34,232 nt of DNA from Candidatus Wolframiiraptor allenii. GTDB lineage: Archaea > Thermoproteota > Nitrososphaeria_A > Caldarchaeales > Wolframiiraptoraceae. The stretch is from NCBI GenBank assembly GCA_023539495.1, contig JAKCEV010000006.1:1-34232 (forward strand), written 5' to 3'. Of the stretch, positions 15,822 to 23,906 are shown in pieces. Each line of letters starts with the position of its first letter. Position 1 is the first letter of the stretch. The notes below the pieces were generated by a model, which saw only the letters and a program-made list of their open reading frames with translations, was not told the DNA's origin and made no database searches. The position numbers were made by a program, and so were the translations under genes.

Positions 15822-16768
15822 GCTCTCAGGGCATCCCTTATGCGCTGCTCTAGCTCGCAGGCCCTACATATCCTCCTGCTAGAGGGCTCACCGCATAGTT
15901 CGCATACCTGCTCGCCGCCATATCCAGCCCTCGTAATCAATCTCTCAAAGTTATTCAGGAATGAGAAGAGGGCCTCGGGCCTATTCGCGGAGTACCAGTT
16001 TAGGAAGCTCCTGACCCTATCTCTCATGGATGTGTGGGTATAGGGGCATGTGATTGTCTGGAATGGGATGCCTTGGAGGTAGGCGTAGAGCGCGACCTCT
16101 CGCTGGGGTGTTAGCCTGAATGGCGCGACTCTTGGTACTGCTCCGCCCTCCTCCCTCCTGAGGCCCACGGGCTTAATGTTGCCCTCCCCCTTGAGAAGGT
16201 TCAGAAGATATGTCTGAACCACGTCGTCGAGCGTGTGGGCAGTGGCTATCACCGTTGCGCCAAGCCTCCTCGCCGCAATGACAAGCGCCTTCCTCCTTAG
16301 GACGCCGCATATCGTGCATGGCTGAACCCCAACCTTCTCCGCGGCCCCTGATTCAACAGCCTCGCTTAAGCCGAACCCAAAGAGCTCCTTGAAGCTAAAG
16401 GACTTGAATGGAATGCCGAGGCTCGAGGAGAAGCTCTCCGCGGCTTTCATCGCCTCGCTCCTATAGCCCTCAATCCCCTCATCTATCGTAACCGCGTAGA
16501 GTCTCGCGTGTGGAAAGTCCCGCTCTATCAGGCTTAGTATCTTGAGTAGGCTCAGGCTATCCTTGCCGCCCGAGACGGCCACAAGTATCCGATCATCATA
16601 CCTTAAGAGATCGTACTTGGAGATGGTCCTCCTAACCCTGTCAACCATGCTTGAGCAAAAGCACTGGGCGCAGAGTCGCTCTCCAGAGTATCGCCTAAAG
16701 TAGACAGGCCGCTTCTCACCACAGAACGTGCAGGCGCCAGCCGCCTCCAAGCATCCAACTTCAATCAT
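15818..16768 (-). CDS. ttuA: TtuA/Ncs6-type tRNA 2-thiolation enzyme
   Basis: This 316-residue member of the TtcA/TtuA/Ncs6 family adenylates and thiolates a uridine in tRNA, either s2T54 (TtuA) or the wobble position (Ncs6). Visible parts are an N-terminal zinc finger (C13, C16, C33, C36), the PP-loop SGGKDS (66-71), the cluster cysteines C151 and C154 in QPCTICG and C241 in TITCPYTHT, and a C-terminal zinc finger CELCGEPSSRRICRAC. All expected cysteines are present. In thermophiles s2T54 stabilises tRNA, which suits the inferred lifestyle. Choosing between TtuA and Ncs6 is not certain. The start is ATG 16768; the 5S rRNA gene lies just upstream on the same strand. Confidence 0.88.
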   Translation of the reverse strand: MIEVGCLEAAGACTFCGEKRPVYFRRYSGERLCAQCFCSSMVDRVRRTISKYDLLRYDDRILVAVSGGKDSLSLLKILSLIERDFPHARLYAVTIDEGIEGYRSEAMKAAESFSSSLGIPFKSFSFKELFGFGLSEAVESGAAEKVGVQPCTICGVLRRKALVIAARRLGATVIATAHTLDDVVQTYLLNLLKGEGNIKPVGLRREEGGAVPRVAPFRLTPQREVALYAYLQGIPFQTITCPYTHTSMRDRVRSFLNWYSANRPEALFSFLNNFERLITRAGYGGEQVCELCGEPSSRRICRACELEQRIRDALRA

Positions 16769-16798
16769 CAGGCCACGAACCTTGAGAGTATGAGAGAA

Positions 16799-16922
16799 GG
16801 GGTGCCAGCACCCGGCTTTCGCGGGGGCTCCCGCACCCCACTACTCGCCAGGCGGGAGGGGGCTTGACTTCCAGGTTCGGAATGGGTCTGGGTATTTCCC
16901 CCCTCCCTATGACCGGCACCCC
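16799..16922 (-). rRNA. rrf: 5S ribosomal RNA
   Basis: The minus strand reads GGGGTGCCGG at the 5' end and CTGGCACCCC at the 3' end; these pair as helix I. The internal segment has the conserved loop bases CCCATTCCGAACCTGGAAG, and the loop E/helix IV region is GC-rich. Length is 124 bases. It stands alone, away from 16S and 23S, as in many TACK archaea. A TATA-like ATTAAAG centred near 16950 (minus strand) is about 27 bases upstream and followed by the palindrome at 16933-16946. Confidence 0.95.
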
Positions 16923-16960
16923 AGCCTATTACGCCTACAAGTAGGCTTTAATCCTTTTTC
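16923..16960 (-). promoter_or_regulatory. 5S rRNA promoter with embedded palindrome
   Basis: On the minus strand GAAAAAGGATTAAAG fits a BRE/TATA pair about 27 bases before the 5S start. Between it and the start lies GCCTACTTGTAGGC, a perfect 6+2+6 inverted repeat at 16933-16946. Confidence 0.5.
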
Positions 16961-17028
16961 ACCTCGCGGAGAAGCCTACATATGTATTTAACTCGGGGCT
17001 TAGGAGGGTTTTCTAGAGGGGCTGAGAA

Positions 17029-18189
17029 TTGGGTTTTTCCGGCGGAGGTGCTGGGGTCTTTGCCCGCATGCAGATTGCCGGTCAAGGAGACCTACTAACC
17101 TCTCTCCTACAGCTTATCTGGCTCCTTTTCCTGATGCTTTTCATCCTTTATCCGAATTTCTCCCAGAGGCTTCAGCTATCCTACATCCTGAAGGATCTTG
17201 AGAGGAAGCTCTATGGGCTTAAGCGGATCAGGGAGGAGGTTAGAAGTAGGACCATAGAGACTCTTCGAAGATACTCTGAGGGGAACATGGATTTGGAGAG
17301 GGAGCTTGATCAGATCCTCCTATCCTTCGCGATAACCCCGGAGTCCATGGACCCCTATGGCATCGTGTATAAGCTCGAGCACATAGTCAACACTTGGGAG
17401 GATACTTTCGAGGAGAGTGTTAAGAGGCTTTGCCCAAGGGCTGATAGGGAGAGGATGAAGACCCTGACGAACCTCGTTGAGGTTGCTAGGGGGATAGACT
17501 ACCTCTATAGGGTTGTCAGGCACTATTACCTCTTGGGCAAGAAGACCTCGAACATATACATCGTGCTCCAGATCCAGATGCTGATGCCTCAGCTGATGGA
17601 GATTGCCGAGGCATATAGGCAGGCCTGTTACGCGTTTATGCAAGGCCAGCCGGTGGGAGACGGCGTTGGGGTCCTAGCCGCCGCGAAGCTCGTTGAGGGG
17701 TTGGAGAAGAGGACATACGAGGTTGCGAAGGACACCATAGTTCACGAGCTCGTGATGGATGGCAGGAGGCTCTTCGTCCTTAGGGCTGCTGGGCCGGGAG
17801 GGGCTGTCGGGAAGCCGGCTGACGGCATAATTAAGATAATCGAGAATGAGGGGGAGCGTGTTAAGGCTATAGTGATGATAGATGCTGCCCTCAAGCTCGA
17901 GGGCGAGGACACGGGAAAAGTTGTCGAGGGTATTGGCGCCGCTATTGGCGGAATAGGCGTGGACAAGTTCAAGATAGAGGAGATAGCGAAGAAGTATAAC
18001 ATCCCGCTCTACGCGTTCGTGATCTACGAGTCTATAGGGGAGGCGATAACCCCAATGAGGGAGAGCATTGCGAAGGCGGCTGAAGAGGTCGTGGAGCGTG
18101 TTAAGAACATAATCAGGAGCAAGGTCGAGGAAGGAGCCTCCGTGATCATCGCCGGGATAGGAAATACTGTTGGGATAGGATTAAGTTGA
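17029..18189 (+). CDS. DUF1512 family archaeal protein
   Basis: This 386-residue protein matches the archaeal DUF1512 family (about 370 residues), whose function is not known. It has one transmembrane helix near residues 22-42 (SLLQLIWLLFLMLFILYP) and then a large cytoplasmic helical region. The C-terminal half has an alpha/beta pattern with glycine-rich loops (GAAIGGIGVDKF, GIGNTVGIG) that could bind a nucleotide or cofactor, though I see no clear known motif. The start is TTG 17029, preceded by GAGGGG; ATG 17068 is an alternative, still before the membrane helix. The small zinc ribbon at 18230 follows on the same strand. Confidence 0.8.
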   Translation: MGFSGGGAGVFARMQIAGQGDLLTSLLQLIWLLFLMLFILYPNFSQRLQLSYILKDLERKLYGLKRIREEVRSRTIETLRRYSEGNMDLERELDQILLSFAITPESMDPYGIVYKLEHIVNTWEDTFEESVKRLCPRADRERMKTLTNLVEVARGIDYLYRVVRHYYLLGKKTSNIYIVLQIQMLMPQLMEIAEAYRQACYAFMQGQPVGDGVGVLAAAKLVEGLEKRTYEVAKDTIVHELVMDGRRLFVLRAAGPGGAVGKPADGIIKIIENEGERVKAIVMIDAALKLEGEDTGKVVEGIGAAIGGIGVDKFKIEEIAKKYNIPLYAFVIYESIGEAITPMRESIAKAAEEVVERVKNIIRSKVEEGASVIIAGIGNTVGIGLS

Positions 18190-18229
18190 GGCTCCAAGCG
18201 GGATTATGCCTGGAGGAGGCGGGTAAAGT

Positions 18230-18451
18230 ATGTTTCCAAGCAGCCGGGAGAGGCAGATCTTAAACCCCTTAACCTTTCTCAAGTGCTTGAGCTGCTCAAC
18301 CATAAACTCCAGGCCGTTTAAGGAGGGGGACTATGTTTTCGGCGAGGTTGAGGAGAAGTGCCCGAAATGCGGCGGAGATAGGATGAAGATCGTGGGCATA
18401 TATGTAAAGGAGCCGGAGCAGCGGGAAAAGAGGCAGAAGCAAACATTCTAA
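18230..18451 (+). CDS. Small zinc-ribbon protein
   Basis: The 73-residue protein has two cysteine pairs, CLSC (19-22) and CPKC (44-47), spaced as in a zinc ribbon, with a basic polar C-terminal tail (EPEQREKRQKQTF). No enzymatic domain is visible. It resembles small archaeal zinc ribbons of unknown function. The ATG at 18230 follows the DUF1512 gene by 40 bases on the same strand, and a GGAGGAGGCGGG tract at 18212 could serve as a distant ribosome site, so cotranscription is likely. Confidence 0.75.
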   Translation: MFPSSRERQILNPLTFLKCLSCSTINSRPFKEGDYVFGEVEEKCPKCGGDRMKIVGIYVKEPEQREKRQKQTF

Positions 18452-18457
18452 GATATT

Positions 18458-19357
18458 TCAGGTTATTATCTCACACCCATCCTCATAGACTATGACGGTG
18501 TGTTCTGCTTGGGCGACCGGCTCGCCGAGCCTCTCAACGAGGACTGGATACTGGTGTATTCTTCCGGACTTAACCAGCCTCTCATGAATATTCTTAACCC
18601 TCTCATAGTCATCTATCCATCTCACGGCGTATGGTAGGTTGCCGAACCTCTCAGCAAGATATTGAATAAGCCTCCTCTCATCTTCCCTGAGTTTTTGATA
18701 ATTTGTTTTCTCCGGCTCCACACGGTATATGGTCGCCATCTTAGCTGAGACCACCTCGCCGGCCCCCCTCATGGTTGTCAGGAAGGGCTCGACGGCGTAG
18801 ATGTGGCCCGCCTCAAGCCTGCCTGGACATGCCCCGCCGATGTTCGGTATAGTTGTACCCGCGTGAAGCTGATTCCGCCTTATCTCATGGCCCGTGAGAT
18901 TTCTTATGGTCTTGAAGCCGAGCCTGCTCGCCGCCTCCTGCACCGTGAGCCCGATCCTCGAGACAGGGACACCGGCGCGCATGGCCCTTATCGCCTCCTG
19001 AAGGACTATTCTCGCAGCCTCCACCATCCGCTCAAGCTCAGGCGATAATGCTACCGTCGCGGCGGTATCAGCGATATAGCCGTCGAGGGATGCGCCGACG
19101 TCAACCTTGACGAGGCTTCTCGGCGGTATTCTCAGCTGGTCTCCGGGCGGCGATGTATAGTGGGCGGCCACCTCGTTTATGCCGATATTGCACGGGAATG
19201 CAGGCTTAGCTCCCTCCAGGCGTATAACTTCCTCGACAGCCTCGCAGATCTCGATGACGAGAGCAGCCTCTCTTATGAGCCTGCAAGCCTCCTCCCGAGC
19301 CCTTCTAGCTATCAAGCCCGCCTGCCTCAATCTATCCAAGGCATCCTCGCTCAGCAA
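18458..19357 (-). CDS. map: Methionine aminopeptidase, type II
   Basis: The 299-residue enzyme removes N-terminal methionine from nascent proteins. The pita-bread fold metal ligands are D86 (KVDVGAS), D97 (YIADTA), H157 (TGHEI), E190 (AVEPF) and E285 (AEHT). H66 in AAHYTSPPGD is the substrate-site histidine. A helical insertion between H157 and E285 (about 205-265) marks type II, as expected for archaea. The start is TTG 19357. It converges with the zinc-ribbon gene at 18451, seven bases away. Identification is firm. Confidence 0.95.
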   Translation of the reverse strand: MLSEDALDRLRQAGLIARRAREEACRLIREAALVIEICEAVEEVIRLEGAKPAFPCNIGINEVAAHYTSPPGDQLRIPPRSLVKVDVGASLDGYIADTAATVALSPELERMVEAARIVLQEAIRAMRAGVPVSRIGLTVQEAASRLGFKTIRNLTGHEIRRNQLHAGTTIPNIGGACPGRLEAGHIYAVEPFLTTMRGAGEVVSAKMATIYRVEPEKTNYQKLREDERRLIQYLAERFGNLPYAVRWIDDYERVKNIHERLVKSGRIHQYPVLVERLGEPVAQAEHTVIVYEDGCEIIT

Positions 19358-19412
19358 CTCTTTCCTATCCAGCTCTCCTTCTCAAAAGCCCACTAAATAA
19401 AAATAGCCGAGC

Positions 19413-19514
19413 TTATGGAGTCCCAACTTTCGACCTGCACTTGTCGCAGACCCGCTTGCCGCCGACCGCGTAGAGATTCTCCGTCTTCCTCCCGCAGATC
19501 TGACATCTAGGCAT
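19413..19514 (-). CDS. Tiny (33-residue) zinc-ribbon protein
   Basis: ATG 19514 with GGGGGGTGGTGGCGG directly upstream opens a 33-residue protein made almost entirely of one zinc ribbon: CQIC (4-7) and CDKC (23-26), with a basic end. Such minimal zinc ribbons are conserved in archaea, often near translation genes. The same frame extends upstream to 19805, but that part is antisense to trpS, so I restrict the gene to the compact domain. It may be cotranscribed with map, which starts 55 bases further on. The function is unknown. Confidence 0.7.
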   Translation of the reverse strand: MPRCQICGRKTENLYAVGGKRVCDKCRSKVGTP

Positions 19515-19616
19515 CCGCCACCACCCCCCGCTAGGAGGGTATTCTTTTGGAGCGGAAATAAGGATTACTGCATCTAGCATATATATTGCTGGTCTGTTAA
19601 CGGGCTGTTCGAGGAG

Positions 19617-20777
19617 ATGGCTGAGGCTGGCGGAGCTGGGGAAGAATTCATAGTCACGCCATGGAAGGTCGAGGGGAAAGTGGATTACGACAAGCTGATC
19701 GAGAGATTCGGGACAACGCCGATAGATGATGAGCTCCTCCGTAGGATCGGCAAGCTCGCCGGCGAGCTTAATCATCTCCTGAGGCGCCGGATCTTCTTCT
19801 CCCACCGAGACTTGGATAAGGTTCTAGATGACTGGGAGGCTGGGCGGGGATTTTTCCTCTATACGGGCAGAGGACCAAGCGGGCCCATGCATATAGGCCA
19901 CATCCTGCCATTCTACCTCACGAAATGGCTTCAAGACAGGTTCGGGGTCAACGTCTACATACAGCTAACAGATGATGAGAAGTTCCTTGAGGAGGAGCGG
20001 GGCCTCACGCTCGAGGAGACGAGGGGCTGGGCCTATGAGAACGCCCTCGACATAGCGGCTGTGGGCTTTGACCCCGACAAGACTTTCATCTTCCAGGACA
20101 CGGAGTATATCAGGAACATGTATCCAATGGCCCTGAAGGTGGCGAGGAAGGTCAACATGAGCTGGGTTAGAGCGGTCTTCGGATTCGATATGCAGACGAA
20201 TATCGGAATGATCTTCTACCCAGCAATCCAGATAGTGCCATCACTCTTCGAGAAAAGGCGCTGCCTCATTCCATGCGCGATAGATCAGGACCCATACTGG
20301 AGGATACAGAGGGATATTGCTGAGAGCCTCGGCTATTATAAGGCCGCCGCGATCCATAGCAAGTTCCTGCCGCCGCTCACAGGCCCCACCGGCAAGATGA
20401 GCGCCAGCCAGCCGGAGTCCGCGATCTACCTTCACGAGGACGAGGAGTCGGTAAGGAGAAAGATTTGGAAAGCCTATTCAGGCGGGCAGCCGACCGCCGA
20501 GCTCCACCGCAAGCTAGGAGGAAACCCGGAAGTGGATGTCGCGTTCCAGTGGCTCTACTACTTCTTCGAGCCGGATGACGCGAGGCTGAGGAAGATAGAG
20601 GAGGATTACAGGTCAGGAGCACTTCTAACAGGAGAGCTGAAGTTAATCCTGACCGAGAAGGTCCTCAGGTTCCTCGAGGAGCATCGTGAGAAGAGAGAGG
20701 AGGCAAAAGAAAAGCTCCACCTATACAAGTATGATGGAGAACTAGCTAAAGAAATGTGGAAGAAGATACACGAGTGA
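19617..20777 (+). CDS. trpS: Tryptophanyl-tRNA synthetase
   Basis: This 386-residue class I synthetase charges tRNA-Trp. The HIGH motif is MHIGHI (in the segment GRGPSGPMHIGHILPF) and the KMSKS motif is GKMSAS. A substrate-binding region with AIDQDPYWR lies between them. Length and the N-terminal extension before the Rossmann fold match archaeal/eukaryotic TrpRS rather than the bacterial form. ATG 19617 is preceded by CGAGGAG and a TATA-like ATATATATT about 35 bases upstream. A small wHTH gene follows 18 bases downstream on the same strand. Confidence 0.95.
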   Translation: MAEAGGAGEEFIVTPWKVEGKVDYDKLIERFGTTPIDDELLRRIGKLAGELNHLLRRRIFFSHRDLDKVLDDWEAGRGFFLYTGRGPSGPMHIGHILPFYLTKWLQDRFGVNVYIQLTDDEKFLEEERGLTLEETRGWAYENALDIAAVGFDPDKTFIFQDTEYIRNMYPMALKVARKVNMSWVRAVFGFDMQTNIGMIFYPAIQIVPSLFEKRRCLIPCAIDQDPYWRIQRDIAESLGYYKAAAIHSKFLPPLTGPTGKMSASQPESAIYLHEDEESVRRKIWKAYSGGQPTAELHRKLGGNPEVDVAFQWLYYFFEPDDARLRKIEEDYRSGALLTGELKLILTEKVLRFLEEHREKREEAKEKLHLYKYDGELAKEMWKKIHE

Positions 20778-20795
20778 TGTTATTCTGGAGGATGG

Positions 20796-21032
20796 TTGCC
20801 TTTGCCCTATCTATGGAGGTTCAAGAAGTTTCCCGAGGGGGTCTTGGATCCAAGGCAATTGCGGATACTAGTTTTCCTGAGGAATAATGGTCCACATACC
20901 TCTGGCGACATAGCCCGGACTCTGGGGTACTCGGTCCAGTTCACGCGTAGAGCCCTGCAGATATTGAGGAAGATGGGAGCTGTCGAGGTCTATCTGAAGC
21001 CAACTAGAAGCTTGGAGGATTATGGCGAGTAG
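20796..21032 (+). CDS. Small winged-helix DNA-binding protein
   Basis: The 78-residue protein is essentially one winged helix: LRILVFLRNNGPHTSGDIAR (first helices), then a recognition helix in YSVQFTRRALQILRKMG and a short wing. It starts with TTG 20796 after GGAGG, 18 bases behind trpS, so it is likely in the same transcript. No membrane segment or effector domain is seen. It may be a transcriptional regulator; its target is unknown. Confidence 0.75.
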   Translation: MPLPYLWRFKKFPEGVLDPRQLRILVFLRNNGPHTSGDIARTLGYSVQFTRRALQILRKMGAVEVYLKPTRSLEDYGE

Positions 21033-21071
21033 AATAAGGGGGTGCCGGCTCCAAGCTTTAACCCACTAAGG

Positions 21072-21078
21072 TTATATC
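21072..21078 (+). promoter_or_regulatory. TATA box of the SRP RNA gene
   Basis: TTATATC is centred about 26 bases before the predicted 5' end of the SRP RNA at 21101, the usual archaeal distance. Confidence 0.6.
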
Positions 21079-21100
21079 TCCGGTGGGCTATGGAATGAAT

Positions 21101-21430
21101 GGGGCGGCGGCAGGTAGGGCCGGGGAGCTAGCCCTTCCCTGTAACCCGAAATGGGCTACATGCGGGGGCCAGTAACCCGGGGGGCGCCTGCGAGGAGGAG
21201 GCCGCGGCTGCGGGCTCCGGGGGATGAGGGTGCGCCCACGCAGGGCCTCGTAGGGGGCTGCCCCACTCGTAGGGGTGGGCAACAGCCTCCGAGCACGCCG
21301 AACCGCGTTAGGCCCGGGAGGGAGCAGCGCTAAGGCGTGGCGGGGCCGCGCGTGGATCACGTGCCGGACTTCCTCCCGCTGCCCGTGGCCTCTTGTCCTC
21401 CTTGCCACCCCCGGGGGCTGCCGCCGCCCC
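21101..21430 (+). ncRNA. srpRNA: Archaeal signal recognition particle (7S) RNA
   Basis: The ends pair (GGGGCGGCGGCAG at 21101 with CTGCCGCCGCCCC at 21418-21430), closing a 330-base RNA. The Alu-domain part is recognisable in CCCTGTAACCCGAAATGGGC and the following GCGGGGGCC. The S-domain helix 8, which binds SRP54, is in GGCCCGGGAGGGAGCAGCGC near 21311-21330, and helix 6 (SRP19 site) precedes it. This RNA scaffolds SRP19/SRP54 for targeting membrane and secreted proteins. The very high GC content fits a thermophile. Confidence 0.93.
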
Positions 21431-21484
21431 TCAAAACCCCCAAAAAGAAGATATTTTACCAATCTCGTTCCCGGAATTGGCACC

Positions 21485-22114
21485 ATGCTCTCGGATCGGG
21501 ACTTCCAGAGAATAGTCAGGGAAATAGACTCCGTGAAGAATCTCGATGTTGTCAGGTTTGTCGAGGAATCATCGCCTTGGTTCAGGCTTCTTGACCGCTC
21601 CATCCAGCGTGTGGTCCAAATTCTAAGGGAGGCCGGGGTCTTCCACGTCTTTTACGGCCTTCGACCCCTCCCCCTTTACGGCGTCCCCTATATCGCGAGA
21701 GATAGAATCTTCGCTGTAAAGGCTGGTGAGGGCTTGGATAAGGTTGTGGAGGCTTTTAGGGGCCGTGGATTCGAGAAGGTTATCGGGCCACGTGACAGCA
21801 TATCCCTCCTCGACCTACAGAACAATAATATGGTGATGCTCCTCGACTCGCCGAGGCCGCTTAAGTGGAGTGATGAGCTCGCTGGAAGATGCTTGGAGAG
21901 GATGGGGCTGACGATATTATCCCCGGAAGATTACGCCCTAAGCCTCATCTCGGGGAAAGCCGGCACCATGGAGATGGAGCTCGCCGCAAAGGTGATCTAC
22001 GCCAACATGGATGGGCTCGATAAGACCTATCTCAAGAGGAGGGCCTCCGAGCTCTCGATCGGAGAATGCCTAAAAACGATTCTCGAAGGCGTCGAGGCGG
22101 CTAGTCGGCGATAA
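21485..22114 (+). CDS. Uncharacterised protein with degenerate nucleotidyltransferase-like fold
   Basis: The 209-residue protein starts at ATG 21485, just after the SRP RNA; the open frame continues upstream only through that RNA, so the longer version is rejected. The pattern VFHVFYGLRPLPLYGVPYIARD (about 52-73) resembles the GGxAxxxYGxxRxTxD region of minimal nucleotidyltransferases, but the catalytic aspartate pair is not preserved. A later segment LSPEDYALSLISG fits the EDxxxSK helix of that fold. I infer an inactive or diverged relative; the function is unknown. Its end overlaps the convergent synthase gene by 14 bases. Confidence 0.65.
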   Translation: MLSDRDFQRIVREIDSVKNLDVVRFVEESSPWFRLLDRSIQRVVQILREAGVFHVFYGLRPLPLYGVPYIARDRIFAVKAGEGLDKVVEAFRGRGFEKVIGPRDSISLLDLQNNNMVMLLDSPRPLKWSDELAGRCLERMGLTILSPEDYALSLISGKAGTMEMELAAKVIYANMDGLDKTYLKRRASELSIGECLKTILEGVEAASRR

Positions 22115-23507
22115 GCGTTCTGATTCTCAGGATCGCATCGCCGAACAATCTTTTAACCCTCTCGACGATGTCATCCTCGAGCCTGGCGACTATTATCAAG
22201 TCTGCATCACCATAAACCTCATCCACTTGATCCACCTCACTCCAGCTCAGCATCTCGGGCATCTTCTCCCTTACCGGGAACCTCGGGTCAAGGTTTAGGA
22301 GGATGTAGGCCTTCTGGGGCTTCAGGAGCTTCTGTAGGGCGAGTTCATCAACCTCCAAGTTCATGTTCCTGAGAACCTCCGCGATCTCTCTCGGCCCGAG
22401 TTCCCCTCCTTTCTGCTCAGCGAGTCTCGCGATCATAGAAGAGGCTTCTTGGAGCACGGCGTCATCCACATCGTTCTTGAGAGCCTTTTGGATAAGCTTC
22501 TTACTCAAGTAAGTTGTGGCCTCGAAATAAAGCTTGTCAAAGTCATGCTTCAGCTTTCCTGTTGGGACGTAGCCCTCAGGCGCCTTCAAGGCCATGGATT
22601 GATGGACCCCTGCACGGATAGTCTGGGCTTCCCTGCTTAATGGGTGCCTGAATGGGATCCTTATCCCCGTGAGCTTGGAGAATGTTTCATAGAGCTCTCT
22701 CAGCCTGTCTCGCCTAATCCTTAGGTTAAGACCATGGATGTCGATCAACGGCGCTGCGACCTCGTATAGGTCCGCTATCCCGTTCCTGTCACCTATGCCA
22801 AGAACCGAGACGTGGAGCTCATCTGCCCCCACTAGTGCCGCCTCAACCGTGTTCGCTGAAGCATAGCCATAATCATTATGGAAATGCGCTGAGAGAGGTG
22901 TTTTGCAGAGGGCCACGAGCCTCTCGAAGAACTCCCTCGCCTGCGGTGGAGTGAGCATCCCACATGTATCCGGGATGCTTACAACCGTCGCCCCGGCCTC
23001 TCCCAGGTCATCCACAAGCCTTGCTAAGGTCTCGATACCTCCATCCTCGCCAAGGTAATATCTCGAAGCATCCTCGATCGTTGCCCTTCTATATTTGAAG
23101 CCATATGAGGCCGCGAGCTCCAAGGCTTCCTCAAGCCTCCTCTTCGCCTCCTCAAAGCTCATCCCACCGAGCTTGAAGCGTCTATGAAGCTCTGTTGGTG
23201 CCAAGTAAACCCCCAAACCCTCTACATCATACTTCGCCGCCGCCTCGACATCCTGCCTATACGCCCTCCCGTGTAGTACAATCTCTACATCATAACTCCT
23301 GAGAATATCTATCACAGCCTCAACATCCTCACGAGTGGTTCTTGGGGGATAATCTATCGTCAGCTCAATCCGATCAACGCCCACGCAAGCCAGAAGCTCC
23401 GCGACCTTGGCCCTAACCTCGCGCTTAAACCGCTTATATAGCTCACCCTCCCTGAGAGTTGTATCGAGTATCTTCGGCAACTCTCGCCGCCAACCGGTCC
23501 CATCCAC
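22101..23507 (-). CDS. LeuA/LysS-family acyltransferase (homocitrate or isopropylmalate synthase-like) with RAM domain
   Basis: The 468-residue enzyme joins an HMGL-like TIM barrel (about 10-280), a helical linker, and a C-terminal RAM domain (about 398-468), the amino-acid-binding fold of Lrp regulators. The barrel has DTTLREGE (15-22), the metal-binding histidines SAHFHNDYG (206-214) and the GIGDRNGIADL motif (237-247). It condenses acetyl-CoA with a 2-oxo acid. Similarity to archaeal homocitrate synthases (lysine/arginine route through LysW) is my best guess, but isopropylmalate or citramalate synthesis is possible. The RAM domain suggests feedback control by an amino acid. The start is GTG 23507; no pathway genes are adjacent. 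Confidence 0.8.
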   Translation of the reverse strand: MDGTGWRRELPKILDTTLREGELYKRFKREVRAKVAELLACVGVDRIELTIDYPPRTTREDVEAVIDILRSYDVEIVLHGRAYRQDVEAAAKYDVEGLGVYLAPTELHRRFKLGGMSFEEAKRRLEEALELAASYGFKYRRATIEDASRYYLGEDGGIETLARLVDDLGEAGATVVSIPDTCGMLTPPQAREFFERLVALCKTPLSAHFHNDYGYASANTVEAALVGADELHVSVLGIGDRNGIADLYEVAAPLIDIHGLNLRIRRDRLRELYETFSKLTGIRIPFRHPLSREAQTIRAGVHQSMALKAPEGYVPTGKLKHDFDKLYFEATTYLSKKLIQKALKNDVDDAVLQEASSMIARLAEQKGGELGPREIAEVLRNMNLEVDELALQKLLKPQKAYILLNLDPRFPVREKMPEMLSWSEVDQVDEVYGDADLIIVARLEDDIVERVKRLFGDAILRIRTLIAD

Positions 23508-23612
23508 ATCTTAAGCATTGATTAGAAAAACGAACCCGCTTAACGAGAATCGAGAAACATCTCAATGAAATGATTTTTAGGAAGAGGGAGGCGGATATGA
23601 GCTAGGTGAACC

Positions 23613-23873
23613 ATGGCAAACTTCCAAGTAATCTTCTCGGGGAATGAGGATGAGTTGTCCAGATTCATCCTAGCTTGGAAGATGGCCTCCGAGATCAAGA
23701 GATATGACGAGCTAAAGAACCAGATAGAGGAGCTTGAGAAGAGGCTTAAGGAGCTTAGGGACAAGATACTAGAGCTGGAGAATGAGAGGATAAAGCTTCA
23801 GAGAGAGGTCGCCGAGCTCACGGCTCTCAGGGAAAGCATGCGCAGAGAATTAACAGTACACAAAGAGGGTTAA
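23613..23873 (+). CDS. Small coiled-coil protein
   Basis: The 86-residue protein has a short N-terminal part (MANFQVIFSGNEDELSRF) and a long heptad-rich coiled coil (about 30-80, with IEELEKRLKELRDKILELEN). No other domain is seen. ATG 23613 has a weak AGGTG upstream. It is flanked by two minus-strand metabolic genes and appears monocistronic. I do not recognise the family; a structural or complex-forming role is inferred from composition alone. Confidence 0.65.
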   Translation: MANFQVIFSGNEDELSRFILAWKMASEIKRYDELKNQIEELEKRLKELRDKILELENERIKLQREVAELTALRESMRRELTVHKEG

Positions 23874-23906
23874 AAGCCGATAGAAACAAGGAATGAAGCC
23901 GCAGCG

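Noticed and set aside
19515-19805. Longer N-terminus for the tiny zinc ribbon
   Set aside because: It is antisense to trpS, and the ribosome site lies before ATG 19514.
21275-21484. N-terminal extension of the protein ending at 22114
   Set aside because: This part lies within the SRP RNA; ATG 21485 gives a natural start.
21088-21603. 171-residue minus-strand open frame
   Set aside because: It is antisense to the SRP RNA; its proline/arginine-rich sequence reflects GC-rich RNA structure.
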